Part shown: positions 10,793-22,256 of the stretch, piece after piece
Numbering within the stretch: the stretch's first letter is position 1
Layout: each line of letters starts with the position of its first letter
NCBI GenBank assembly: GCA_037447655.1
Contig: JBBHKE010003448.1
Coordinates: forward strand, 146,156 to 210,155
Length of the DNA: 64,000 bases
From: Zygnema cylindricum
Lineage: Eukaryota > Streptophyta > Zygnematophyceae > Zygnematales > Zygnemataceae
Direction: 5' to 3'
Made by a program: the position numbers and the translations under genes
Notes under the pieces: generated by a model
Databases searched by the model: none
Seen by the model: the letters and a program-made list of their open reading frames with translations, nothing else
What the model was told of the DNA's origin: nothing

Positions 10793-13700
10793 CCTTCAAC
10801 TCCTTCAAGTGCCATCCCTTCCATGGTGTCTTGCATGCCCTCATTTAATCCCCCAAGGCCTCCACATGCCTCCAAGTCCACCTCATTTCCTCCGGGTTCT
10901 ACCTTCACCCCTAGTTGAGCTGAAGTGTTTTTTTCTGGTGAAGGAGTTGCAAGTACTACAGGCATTAAACATAAACCTTTGCTTTGCAGGTATTGCATAG
11001 CACTGCCCATATCGGTTTCAAGAAGAAGAGCGACCTGAAAAAAATCAACAACAACCGGAAAAGTTGATTTTTTTTAGTACTTTTCAATGTGAGGGATAAA
11101 CATTACTAAAACACATTTATAACATTGTATATTCAGATAAGTTGACAGCAGAATGACTAAGCAGTTCCTATTGAGACTATGTCAGCATAACAAGTACTGA
11201 AACCCAATGAATGAAACACGGATCCTGTTACCCCAATTTGAAGTTTTTAATTACCAAACGGCCAAGAAAACTTCCAGTTTCAAGAACCATCGAGTACAAA
11301 AAAACACACACGTCTCATGCCCTTTTCCCACCAAAAATTCCATTTAAAGTTTGGAGTAAAGACTTCATTTCAATGGAGGTCTAAAAACTGTTTCCAAACG
11401 CTATACTAATGCATGTGCCTTCAAATAAATCATGTAGCTAAAAGGCATTGTGCCGCTATTGTTCTCAAGTTACTTTTGACCAGTTTCAAATTCCTACTTT
11501 ACTTCAATTGTATTTTATCTCAGCCTTTTTTTATCAAACAGAACCTCATTTTTTCACGGCAGTTGGAAATCAGCACATTATTTCCGCATGTTGTGGAACA
11601 AGTTCCAACGAAAATAGGCTATCAGGTTATTTTTGGTCACAGGAATAAAAACTATGTGATCATCTCATCACAAACAAAACTTTAGTCATGGATAAAGTTA
11701 GAAAATAATGATTGGTCTGACCTGGCGTTCTGTGTGCTTCATCTCAGCATCAGTCAACCCTCCTGCTCCGATCGATTGACAATTCTGAACAACATTAACA
11801 ACAAGATGGTGGGATGTGGTTAAACAAAGCCATATTCGATAGAATGTCGGACCCTATTCGAGATCTGTGCCTAGATGTGAGAAAATCAAGGGGAAGGTTG
11901 AATCAAAGGCATTCTCAAAGTACAAAAAACATAACAAAGGCATCAACAAGTCTTTTTACAAAGTACTGCACCATCTCTGACATTAACATGAATACCGTAA
12001 TTAACAAAACCTTTTTTTTCACAAACCAACAGCACGGTTGATTATGTCCTTGGCTCTAAGAATATTTAGCTGCCACTGAAAACTAGACTGCCTTAAACCA
12101 AAGACTTGATGATCATTACAGAGAATTGTAACAGTCAAGGCTAAAAAAAAGATAAATACAAAACAAGAAGTTTCTCTTACATCTTTCTCTAATTCCTCCA
12201 TCAACTGCATCACTGCTTCAGCTGCTGGTCCATCCAATCGGCTCATGCTTAAAACCTGCATTTCATTCAGCACATCTTCCAAAAAAATCAGTTTTTCATA
12301 AATAGTACAGCTGTAATGTACATATACAGCGCAAAGAGTCAATTAAACCTCCAAGTCAACCCAGTAAGTAGGGGAGGAAATCAGTTTGACTACCACACGG
12401 ATGTGCGAAAAACAGGCAGAAAAAAGCAAATTCTGAAACAAACGCACCTTGACCTGAAGCTGCAGAAAACGTACGTACTCAATAATTTCATCCAACATAG
12501 ATGCTTTGTCCACACGAGTGGAATTGGGAACGAGCTCCTGAAGTGACTTCATACGGTCTGCAATTCGCTCTCTACGTAACTGCATAGCACAGAATAGCCA
12601 CCAATATAGTAAACTTATGGATGCTTTATTCTCAAAAAGCTGACAACAAGTGACAGAAAAGCCACTAGCTGCTTTTAAAAAGTTGGATAGGCAGCCAACG
12701 TCCTTTGACTTACCCTTTCTGCTATGCTGTGAGGGTCTGTCGCCTGCCCCCTCCTTGCTCTTTGTTTGGACCTCCCCGGTCCTGCTGCACTTGGAGTAGC
12801 AGCAGAAATTGTAGCTGCAGCTGTAGCACCTGCTGGAGATGGCTGGGAACTTAAGGAAGGAGAGGCAAAGGCTTGGACAGGAGATGTTCCCGTGGTAGTC
12901 TGCAGCAAATAGAAACACATTCGAATGGCAAAGTCTCAACATACTGGACGGTCACAAAATACAATGATCTAAAATTAAATCGTCATAAGTGTGTGCAGAA
13001 ATGACTAGCCACCGCTGTCAGGCAAAAAAACTATCCAGTTTCATGTGGTGTGGGTTTGTGTGTGCATACGCATGCTGAGGTGGAGGGAGAGGGGAAAAAA
13101 ATACCAGCATTCGAAACTTCAGAAACTCGCGAAAACAAAAATGCAAAGATCCTGGACTCACCGGTATAGTGTGCACACCTCCTGCATATGCTTGTCGCCA
13201 GTGTGGTGCTTGTGGATGGCTACTACTTAGTCCACCTAGCACACTACCTGGTTCATCCCTCAGCTGTCCTTGTCCCACATCAGGAGATACCCCTCGTGAG
13301 CTTCCAACCTCTCCTTCTCCTCCCCCCATGGCTCCTGAAGACGTAGCCAATCCTGCTGTAGACGTACTATGTGAGCGCAACATACTAGATCCTCCTCCTA
13401 ACTGTGCATTCTGTTCCTGTTGATGCTGACGCATTAATGACAAAAGAGCTGCTTGGTCATATTGCCCACTTGCCATTGGTCCGCTCACAGGTGTCATGGT
13501 AGGCATATTGAGAAGGCCAGTAGCAACACCAGTCAAGCCTGCTGTGGCCAAAATTTGTTGCCCCAAACTAGGGTTCTGCCATGAACCAAGGAGCTCCCTC
13601 GCCATCTAAAGACCACCGTCAGACTGAATGGAGAGAAGAAAATAAAATAGACGGAGAGAAAATCTAAACAGAGTTGGCACAACAGACAACCGAAGTACAA

Positions 13701-14381
13701 AAGTAGAGTGTTCCATAAGTCAAAAAACCAACCATCAGTCACCAAAATCGTATGACACGACAGGTTACAACTACATTGTCGTTAATTGACAAAAAATAGA
13801 ACATGAGAACAAGAATTGGATCAATGTCTGTTTCAAAAAAAAAAAAAACACTTCCTTGGACACTGAACTGACACAAAAATATAGCGCACACCAGGATACG
13901 CTCAGTTAAATGTCCAGTAACTAAGTAGCATATATTTAAAAAAAAAAATGCAAAATTGAGATGCATCCATACGAGTTGCAAGTCTATATCTAATCTGGTC
14001 GACCAGTACGTAACAACAGAATCTTTGCGAAGTAGATTACTAATTTTTCCATCCATTTCCTTCTATGGATAGAAAAGTTCATTCAGACAAAGAGAATTCT
14101 TCTAGGTTACAGGTATTTTTTACTGGCTTTCACATTTTATACGGTATACCATGGCTGATATAGGCTAAGAAACAGCATCAGCCTCAGCCTGCAGTCAAAT
14201 AGTATTTCCACTAGTCATGTGTACGGAACCGGATAAAGCTTACTAAAGCATACGGAAGTGCCAAAGGGAGAAAATATATCCTTTCCTCTCATTCTCTTTG
14301 CCTCACCTGCACAGCAGAAGCTCCTGAATTAGGGCTATGATCCCAGCCAAGGCGGTCAGAACCTGGAGGCTGTGCCATCAT
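10777..14381 (-). CDS. bHLH transcription factor, LRL/UNE12-like, complete
   Basis: Seven coding exons in transcription order: 14307-14381, 13162-13605, 12714-12899, 12448-12579, 12181-12255, 11722-11784, 10777-11034. All join in phase 0 and give 410 aa. The start MMAQPPGSD is chosen because the large second exon follows a TTTAG acceptor, so its ATG is internal. The bHLH domain spans residues about 227-280: [17 protein letters not shown], then a loop, then [21 protein letters not shown]. His230, Glu234 and Arg238 form the H-E-R triad expected of an E-box/G-box binder. Downstream VLSMSRL and [19 protein letters not shown] are hallmarks of the plant LRL/UNE12 clade (root-hair/rhizoid development in land plants). 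The N-terminal half is low-complexity Gln/Gly/Ser/Ala. Nuclear location is inferred. Confidence 0.93.
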
Positions 14382-15151
14382 TCCACGCGTCAAGTTAAGA
14401 TTTGAAAAAGTGGCCTTATAAACAAGACAGCAAGCAAACTGAACCTAAATACAGTTAAAAGTCAGTTAGTCACATATAGGAGAGCAAGAGAGCAATATAA
14501 ATGAGAATCATTTAGCTCAAATGGAGAACTGAAGAAGAGTCAAAGTCGTAACGTCACACTGACGAAGAAAAGGTCTTACCTCCAGCATGCGTACGTTGTA
14601 GCTGGAAAATAATGACTGATTATGTTTCAACATAGAACAAATACTTGGGCTGTTTATTTTGGTGTGATTTTCCGTTTTTCCGTACTCATTACATACTGAT
14701 TTTTCCTCTATACACGCTGCCAGCTGTAAAGATACTCGCCGGCTGTCCCGCTGCATAGAAAAGTGTGGATCTGCTGTTGCACAAGGTTTTAACTTTGAAG
14801 CGATGCATAGATTTTATAACGCTCAGTAAACTACTTGTACTCCGTTCTTAAAGACCAGTACTTGTCTGCCACTTCCATCATTGACGTATAGCAGCAGAAA
14901 ATCCGAGTTTACTTTACAGGTGCTGTTCTGAGTCCAACTACAATTTTAGAGTTTTAACGTGTCGTGTTTTTCTGAAAACGTGTCGAATGTTGAAATTCAG
15001 AAACTGGCTCTCACGTAGAGAATCAGAATCGTATCGAATCGCATTCCACTTGCGATTAAATGTGGACGTGTCGACAACAATGTGCTGTAGGAAGGTTGCG
15101 GGCTGAATTGAAAATTTGCATTCATCGAGGGAAACAAGTGTAAGGGACTAA
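14382..15151. other. Upstream region of the bHLH gene
   Basis: Presumed promoter and 5' UTR of the minus-strand bHLH gene. I see no convincing TATA element or upstream coding exon; short open frames here are unsupported. Confidence 0.45.
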
Positions 15152-15295
15152 GGGTGCGTCTCTGTGTGCTTAAGTAAGGGTTTTTTTCTGTCGTTTTCTT
15201 GTAAAACTTAGAGCCGTACCGCGTAAGTTTCAACCGTACAATAAAATAGAAAAAAGGAGAAGTACATTTTGCGTCATCATCGAATTACTTAACAT
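15152..15295 (+). mobile_element. Truncated Harbinger-like element end
   Basis: Starts GGGTGCGTCTCTGTGTGCTT preceded by TAA, and is nearly identical for about 140 bp to 62235-62370. It is related to the GGGCGTGTCCCCATGTGC ends of the elements at 22503 and 32589. No matching right end was found. Confidence 0.6.
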
Positions 15296-15391
15296 GGAGC
15301 AACAGTACAGCACTACCTAGTCTGTACTGTACTGCAGTTTCGCATTAGAGCTGTCCTTTGACATCACCAGAGACCTTACACTACAGTACAG

Positions 15392-15612
15392 TACACCGCC
15401 AATCGCTATTAGCGTTGTGTACGCTAATCCCGTCCTGCTTTTTTTTTGTTTTATTCTCAAATATAATTATCCACACTATTTAAAAAAAGCCCTAATTCCT
15501 AATTAGAGTAATCGATTTCTTCCAAAATTTCCAAATTCCCAATTAGCGTACACCACGCTAAATAATAGTATACGCTAATCAAACGTACACGCTAATAGCG
15601 ATTGGCGGTGTA
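15392..15612. mobile_element. TACACC-family MITE, 221-bp class
   Basis: Same length and largely the same sequence as the copy in the MSH1 intron (2485-2705). TACACCGCCAATCGCTATTAGCGT inverted ends. Left flank CAG, right flank CAG followed at once by the next element. First member of array 1. Confidence 0.9.
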
Positions 15613-15615
15613 CAG

Positions 15616-16155
15616 TACACCTTGAATCGCTATTAGCGTGTTGGACGCTAATTGAGGTACCCTGTTTTTTCCGGCAAATTCTCAAATAGAATTAAACATT
15701 CTAAATGTTTCTACACGTTATTTGAGGTGGCCCATTAAATAGGATTCATGACTTTAATATAGTGTCATTATAAATAATGTGGTGTACGGTCTGTCAGAAA
15801 CGTACTTTTTTGTAATTTTTCAAGTAGAAAAGTACAGAAAAATTATTCACGCTGTCCCGTAGTCGCGATGACATGTAATTGCGTAAATATTTTCGGGCAT
15901 TCGCGGATGTCAAAAAAACGCGACGGCGTACAATTTTAACAATTTCGTACATGCACATATTTTAGTGTGGATATATTTTGCACCGAAATTTTGTACAAAG
16001 CAGTTTACAAATTAGAGTATACGAAAAATTAGAATAAAAATTATTTCAAAAAAAAACGACATTCCCAATTAGCGTAAATAACGCTAATTGTTTCATTACG
16101 CTATCTATTTCATTACGCTATCTATTTCATTACGCTAATAGCGATTCACGGTGTA
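15616..16155. mobile_element. TACACC-family element, 540-bp class
   Basis: Left end TACACCTTGAATCGCTATTAGCGT, right end ACGCTAATAGCGATTCACGGTGTA. It is the reverse-complement counterpart of 22257-23398, which shares both ends and interior (GACATCCGCG, GTACCTCAATTAGCGT) and carries an insertion. It contains GTACGGTCTGTCAG (15785). Confidence 0.88.
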
Positions 16156-16331
16156 ATGTCTGCTTTGTACCGTACAGTGAAGTACCTTTTGACTCACGTT
16201 TTACATATGCACATCGCCACATCGCAGTAAAATAACATAATCCGATATATCACACCATTAGAAAACAAATTACGGCTTTCAAAAGTGTCGCTTTATGAAA
16301 AAACAAGACCGTACAGCAGTCACATATACAG

Positions 16332-16532
16332 TACACCGCCAATCGCTATTAGAGTCAAGGATTAAATAGCGTAAAAAAACAATTACGTTATTGATTCTAA
16401 TTTAGTGCCTGAGACGTGGCAGATTATGGTCCACGTCCTTAAATAGCGTTATTAATTCTATTTCAGGTTTTGGGGTCAAAATTTAGGGGCACCGAATAAG
16501 CGTTATATACTCTAACAGCCATTGGCGGTGTA
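16332..16532. mobile_element. TACACC-family MITE, ~200-bp class
   Basis: Ends TACACCGCCAATCGCTATTAGAG and CAGCCATTGGCGGTGTA. Left flank CAG. The interior has GACGTGGCAGATTATGGTCCACGTC, an inverted repeat also present at 18071-18271 and 33344-33546. Confidence 0.85.
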
Positions 16533-16535
16533 CAG

Positions 16536-17069
16536 TAAACCGCGAATCGTTATTAGTGTCAAAGATTAAATAGTGTTGAAGAAAATTTACCGTAATTGAT
16601 GCTAAAATTTGAAATTAAAAAAAAAGTGCATTCTAATTTCGGCATTAATGCCAATTTGGAACAACAAAAATGGAATATTCGTCATACGATTATATACATT
16701 GATATATGTATCCGTACAAAATATTAGAAATCGTAGGCCGTCGTGAAATTTAAATATCTGTACATGTCAAAATAATTTACGTGTCAGACTAATCCCGTTT
16801 TTTGAGCGCACGTTCCTATGCGTGAGCGTCTGCTTTAATTCATTTTTTGTAAAATTTTCACTTGAAACGGTACATTTATGTACGGTCTGACATTAACCGT
16901 ACATCAAACTATTTAGATATTATTGTACTTTCATTATTTACGCTATTTTGTACGGTACCTTAATTAACGTGAAGGAAAAATTAAAATCATGTATCCTATT
17001 TGTGAAAACAAAAGAAAATTTTAAGAACCCAAATTAGTGACTTTGACACTAATAACGGTTCGCGGTGTA
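16536..17069. mobile_element. TACACC-family element, 534 bp
   Basis: Left end TAAACCGCGAATCGTTATTAGTGT, right end ACACTAATAACGGTTCGCGGTGTA. Close relative of 32798-33340 (shared ATTATATACATT, CACTTGAAA.GGTACATTTATGTACGGTCTGACAT, TTAAGAACCCAAATTAGTGAC). Right flank CTG. Confidence 0.86.
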
Positions 17070-17217
17070 CTGTTTTGTACTACTAAAATGTGTGGGCTGT
17101 CGTCAGCAAATACGACAAACTGCACTGGAAATGTAGCCTATCAGATGATCACCATAACATTTTTTACCAGATTTATTACTATATGCAACATAGACATTCT
17201 GTTTGACACATAGTGAG

Positions 17218-17932
17218 AGTGAAGTTCTATTAGACAAAAAGTGAGTTTGTTTATAGAAATTTAGACCTCTCCGTACTATGTCGTACTTCTTATTTTATTT
17301 TTATGCGGAAAACAACATTACAGAGAATCTTGCCAATATTCTCCAAAGATGTGGGAGTTAACAATGACTGTTGGATATTTTTTTTGCGAAGCATTCGCGT
17401 CAAAGGTTTATGCAATTGGTGATGAACCTCGCGAGGTATACCACCAATTACAAGAAAATTTGGCGACCAACAAAATTCAAAAAATTCGCACACGATATAC
17501 GCATTCAAAAATCCAGCAAAAAACACATCGAAATCTCGTAACACACTTTTGTCATGCTATTTTTGTTAGCGCCCATTCGCAACATTATTTTTTGGCAAAG
17601 CTCATCCGTCATGCGAAAAAACAATAACCCTAAAAAAAAGCGTTATTCCGCGATAAGGCGTCTAGACGTCTACGAAGGGCGTCTGCAAAGAGTACAAAAA
17701 TTGTGTTGTACGATGACATGGTCCGCGTGTACATCGTACGCAAATGAAGATTTCAAGTTAAAGTTGGTAAGTCAAAGATACTTCACGATTTTCAATATCA
17801 AAATTATAGCTACGTGGTACCACTCTTTTTCTAACACGTGGATTACAAACTTTGCGCAATGGAACTTCGTTCAAATTGTAGAATTCTGTAACGTTAGCCG
17901 TACAATTACAGTGTCATAATGGAACTTCACCC
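17218..17932. mobile_element. GTGAAGTTCCATTA-family element (~715 bp)
   Basis: Left end AGAGTGAAGTTCTATTAG, right end TCATAATGGAACTTCACCCT (inverse GGGTGAAGTTCCATTA). The left subterminal part (GAAAACAACATTACAGAGAATCTTGCCAATA) recurs inverted near 21900-21945 in the larger element at 20290. It has no recognisable protein. Confidence 0.65.
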
Positions 17933-18070
17933 TAAATCGCTACTAATTGTAAATAAACAAACAGTGTTATTAACGTTAGTTTGTATTCAAAGGCCTGACT
18001 TCAACAAAACATTAGGGCTATTTACACATTTAACACTATTTTGGATACGCAGTCCCCATAATATAGCCGC

Positions 18071-18271
18071 TACACCTTGAATCGTTCTTAGCATATAGAA
18101 ATTATTAGTATAAAAACAAATAGCGTCATTCATTCTAATTTAATGTTAGGAGACGTGGCAGATTATGGTCCACGTCCTTAAATGGTGTAATTTATTCTAT
18201 TTAAGGTATCAATGTCAAAATTTTGGGGTGTCGATATAGAGTACAGAAGGCTAATACCAATTCACGTTGTA
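18071..18271. mobile_element. TACACC-family MITE, ~201 bp
   Basis: Ends TACACCTTGAATCGTTCTTAG and CTAATACCAATTCACGTTGTA. Interior matches 33344-33546 (GGAGACGTGGCAGA, GTATCAATGTCAAAATTTT). Shares its terminal TA with the next element. Confidence 0.83.
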
Positions 18272-18777
18272 CACCGCCAATCGCTATTAGAGTAAATGAA
18301 TAAATAGTGTAACAAAAAAAAAAATAGTGTTGTTAACGCTAATTGGAAAAAAAACAATCTAAAAAAACATATATACTAATTAATCACTAGCTCTAATTTT
18401 AGTTTTTTTCAAGTAATAATGCCCGCCGTATTGATGTCTACATCAACATATGTATTCGTACAAAATTTGACAATTCATACGCCAAAATATGAATATTGGA
18501 GTTTGCGTCTCTTTTCCCAGTGCACATTCATATGCGTGCGCAATTACATGAAATGACTTTTTGTACATTCGTATTTCAAAAAGTTCATTTTGGTACGGAA
18601 AAAACTGTCCGTACACCACACTATAAACATTGCGGTGTACTTTTGTTATTAACGCTAATTAAAAAAATAACCCTAAAAGGTGGAAAGGAAAAAATAGAAT
18701 TATGGATTGTATTTCATGTTTTATTTTTTAAATGCACCGAATTAGTGTTATTTACTTTAATAGCGATTGGCGGTGTA
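18270..18777. mobile_element. TACACC-family element, ~508 bp
   Basis: Ends TACACCGCCAATCGCTATTAGAG and CTTTAATAGCGATTGGCGGTGTA. Right flank CTG, then the next element. Internally shares the GTACATTCGTATTTCAAAAAG / TTGGTACGG block typical of the long class. Confidence 0.84.
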
Positions 18778-18780
18778 CTG

Positions 18781-19344
18781 TACACCGCCAATCGCTATTA
18801 GCGTACAAGTTTCTTTAGTGTATAGGAATATTTACAGTGATTTACCCTACTTAGGAATTTTGAAATTTAAAAAAAATATATACACTCTAATTATTTACTA
18901 ATACTAATGCGGGTCTTTGAAAAAAATGAATGTCGGTCGCAAACATGTTTACACTAATATAGGTACATGTACCAATCTGACAAATCGTACACAAATCGTA
19001 CATTCACACGGTCGAAACGCGGTTGTTGGACGAATATGTGCGAACGTCATTTTTGACAACCCGATCTCATCTCTTTTTCAGAGCGCATATTCTCATGCGT
19101 CCGCGGTTACGAAAAGTTATAACCTATACCTTTTCACTTAAAAAAGGTACAATTTTGTACGGTCTGCCACTGACCATACACCACAGTATTAAAATGACAA
19201 CGTACTTTCGTTTTTGCGCTAATTGGACAAAAAAGCCTAAATGGCGTAAAAGACAAAATATAATAATTTATGTTATTTACGAATTTGGAAAAAAAAAGTG
19301 GGAGCGAATTAGCTTTCATTACGCTAATAGCGATTGGCGGTGTA
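18781..19344. mobile_element. TACACC-family element, ~564 bp
   Basis: Ends TACACCGCCAATCGCTATTAGCGT and ACGCTAATAGCGATTGGCGGTGTA. The interior resembles 54190-54732 in the opposite sense (AATGTCGGTCGCAAACATG, CATATTCTCATGCGTCCGCGGTTAC). Confidence 0.85.
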
Positions 19345-19347
19345 TTG

Positions 19348-19563
19348 TACACCTTGAAACGTTATTAGAGTAGAAGTTTTTTTAGCGTATAGGAATAATT
19401 ACCGTTGGTAACGCTAATTGGAATTTAAAATTTTCAAAGAAGTCGTTTACTCTTATTAGGAATGAGGGTTTTAAATGGTATGGATAATTCTATTACAAAA
19501 TTTGAAGAAAAAGGTACCCAAATTAGCGTCAATACGCTAATAAGTAATAACGATTCACGTGTA
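19348..19563. mobile_element. TACACC-family MITE, ~216 bp
   Basis: Left end TACACCTTGAAACGTTATTAGAG, right end AATAACGATTCACGTGTA (one G lost). Last member of array 1. Right flank CTG. Confidence 0.8.
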
Positions 19564-20289
19564 CTGTACAGTGTTTAAAATAACCAAAATATTATAGGTG
19601 ACACTTATGAAACCGTATGATATCGTTAAGGAAATAGTGGAATTACTAAATTTTATTTTAGGTTCAAAGTTCAAATTTTATTTTCGCTAAAACAGTGTCA
19701 TCAATAGTGTTGGGTATCGAGGACCATTTGCCGATATTCGATAAATATCGAATTTCACGTACACGATAATCGATATATCGCTTCAATATATCGAATATCA
19801 GATTATCGCCATATATCGTATTGACGATACATCGAAGCATTAAAAAAAAAATGAAAGTTATCACAAGTCTCCAAAGTCACGTGCCTTCGGACAAGGTGAC
19901 CGTAAAATCTTTGCCGAAAAGAAATACGGTTTTTTCTTGAAAGTCAATAGAGTGAAGAAGATCTTTGAGGTACATTGACGCGGTACACTTGCGAAGTACA
20001 TGTACAAAATTCGCAAGTACGGATTTCTAAACGAAAATGGTCGGTTTCCAAATCTTTGACGATTTTGAGATTTGATCGTCAGCTTACGTGGAGCACTCAA
20101 ATTAGAACATGTACCTAAAAACTCATTTACACACGATACGAGATGTAACCGAGGCCTCTGTTATACATAAATTTTGCTATTCGTACTATTACAAAGACCT
20201 CGTGATGTAAACATATCCTAAATAATTAATCATATAAACTACAGAAAGTAGTATTTTTTTGTCGGTTACATTTTGCGGCGTCCTCCTTT

Positions 20290-22034
20290 AAAGGTGAAGT
20301 TCCATCAGATGTTTATGTAATCGTACGACCAACCCTACAGGCCGGGTCGATTGAGTCGATGTTCCATCACGTAGAGTCTGTAAACTACAATTCTGTGTCC
20401 TCCATTGGACGACAGAATACAGGAAGCCTGTAGATAGTGTTTATCTAACCCACTTCAAGCCACAATCACTGCTGCCCAAGATGGCAAACTGGCAGTTTGA
20501 CTGCACCCGTGTGCAGCTTGGACTTCCTTGAGTCCGTAGCAAAAAAGAATCACTGAAAACGGCCAACCAGCCGATAAGTTATGAGCCGGCAAAAATGCCA
20601 ATTTTACACAAAGCTTTCTTAGAGAGAGGTGACTACCTACCAGATTTTCCTAAGTCCTAGATCCCTCTCACAACCCCTATCTACTGAAGTACGGACCAAT
20701 CATATGACTGTCAAATACATAAAGGTACTATGGCCGATGTCCTTTCTATACGGTCTGTGTACGACAAGGCTACTGAGTGGACGCGTGTCAGTTTTCCACT
20801 CGTCCGTATGTTTCCCGAAATTCTTGCGACCAAATGTTATCCCTCCACGTGGCTCCAGGTCATGCCACGTTTATAAACGTCAAAGTGACCATTCCGTGAT
20901 CTCGGCAGTGATATGCGCCATTGAATTAAATTTGACATTAAATGTCGACCGTTGAAACAAATGTCCGAATCATTTGTTTCATGCGAAATGACGTCCGCAC
21001 TGAAACGTTACCTAGTTATACGTTCCTTTGTTTACATTACAGTTAATCGGTTTCAGGAGTATGTATTAGTTTAAATACGTATCACACCCCATGTAATTTT
21101 AAGGACTTCACGACAGGCGGGAGAGAGCTACCGGCTACGCCGTACTCTACCGGTTGGAGGTTCGAGTCATGCCGGACTCAACCTTTTGCTGAGAGCGACA
21201 TTAGTCACTCTTTAGTCCTGCCTGCTGAACTAAGGCAGCCATGGCTCTACCACCCTCTCTATCATTCAGTGACTACAACAAGTATGGGGGCTAGAGAGAG
21301 GAGGTGGAGGCAGGTTGCCCGTCCTTTTTTTTTTCCTTTTTATACTAAGATATTTATACCTAGAAAATACTATAGAAATATATTAATTTCAACATAAACC
21401 ACGTGATATAGATTGATTGGCGCCATGCAAGCTTTGATTCAATAGTAATAATCTTGCAGATTTTTAGCAGCGACAAAATTAACTTCAAATCTTCACTTGC
21501 GTACCATGTACCTGCGTACTTCGATAAAACTTTTACGCTTTTTGCAAATGCGAGTCTGTACGCCAACTCATTTTTTAGAGTTTCCGTTTTCGAACATAAC
21601 GAAAGTCCTTTGAGAGAAATAGTGTGACGAACAAAAGTTACCGAAAATAGCGTGACGAAGGAATGTTACGAAATTTCGTTTTTATTTTCGGTTTTATTTT
21701 GGAAAGCGCGTGTTATGTGCTTACCCTTAATATTTTTTGTTGGTTTTCCAACATGACACGTAGCTTACTCGTCCAGCGTGTCATCATTATTTTTTTTTGT
21801 ATCTGCCAACCCACCTCCACGAGATGGGTTGACAGTTACGGAGAAAAATGAAGCAAACTCCTCGCAGATGATCATCCGACGGCCAGTATTACCTCCAAGA
21901 CCTTCGGAGAGTATTGGCAAGATTCTCTCTAATGTTGTTTTTCGTTTAAAAACATAATAGGCGGTACGATTTGGTACGGAGAGTTGCGGATTTTTGTAAA
22001 CTCCCCCACTTTTCGCCTGGTGGAACGTCACCCT
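20290..22034. mobile_element. GTGAAGTTCC-family element, ~1.7 kb, nested
   Basis: Left end AAAGGTGAAGTTCCATCAG, right end CCTGGTGGAACGTCACCCTAAG. The right subterminal region matches, inverted, the left part of 17218-17932. It holds a SINE at about 21110-21345. No coding sequence recognised. Confidence 0.6.
21110..21345 (+). mobile_element. tRNA-like SINE, T-tailed
   Basis: The head resembles a tRNA gene: A-box-like GCTACCGGCTACG (about 21127) and B-box-like GGTTCGAGTCAT (21159-21170), about 33 bp apart. The body ends GGAGGCAGGTTGCCCGTCC followed by a T run. A second copy in reverse orientation at 51480-51735 shares GGCAGCCATGGCTCTA and the region after it. Confidence 0.62.
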
Positions 22035-22256
22035 AAGTCAACGAACGTGGCGTATCAGACAATTTGTCTCTTTCGCTAAAATAACATATTATATAAAAAT
22101 ATAAAATAATAAATTTAAAAAATACAATATATCGCGATATATATCGTGATAATTTATGTTGGTCTTGATACGATATATCGAGGATTCTTCTCGATCGATA
22201 TTCGATACATCGAACATCGAAATTATCGCGATATGAAATTACCCGATACCCAACAC

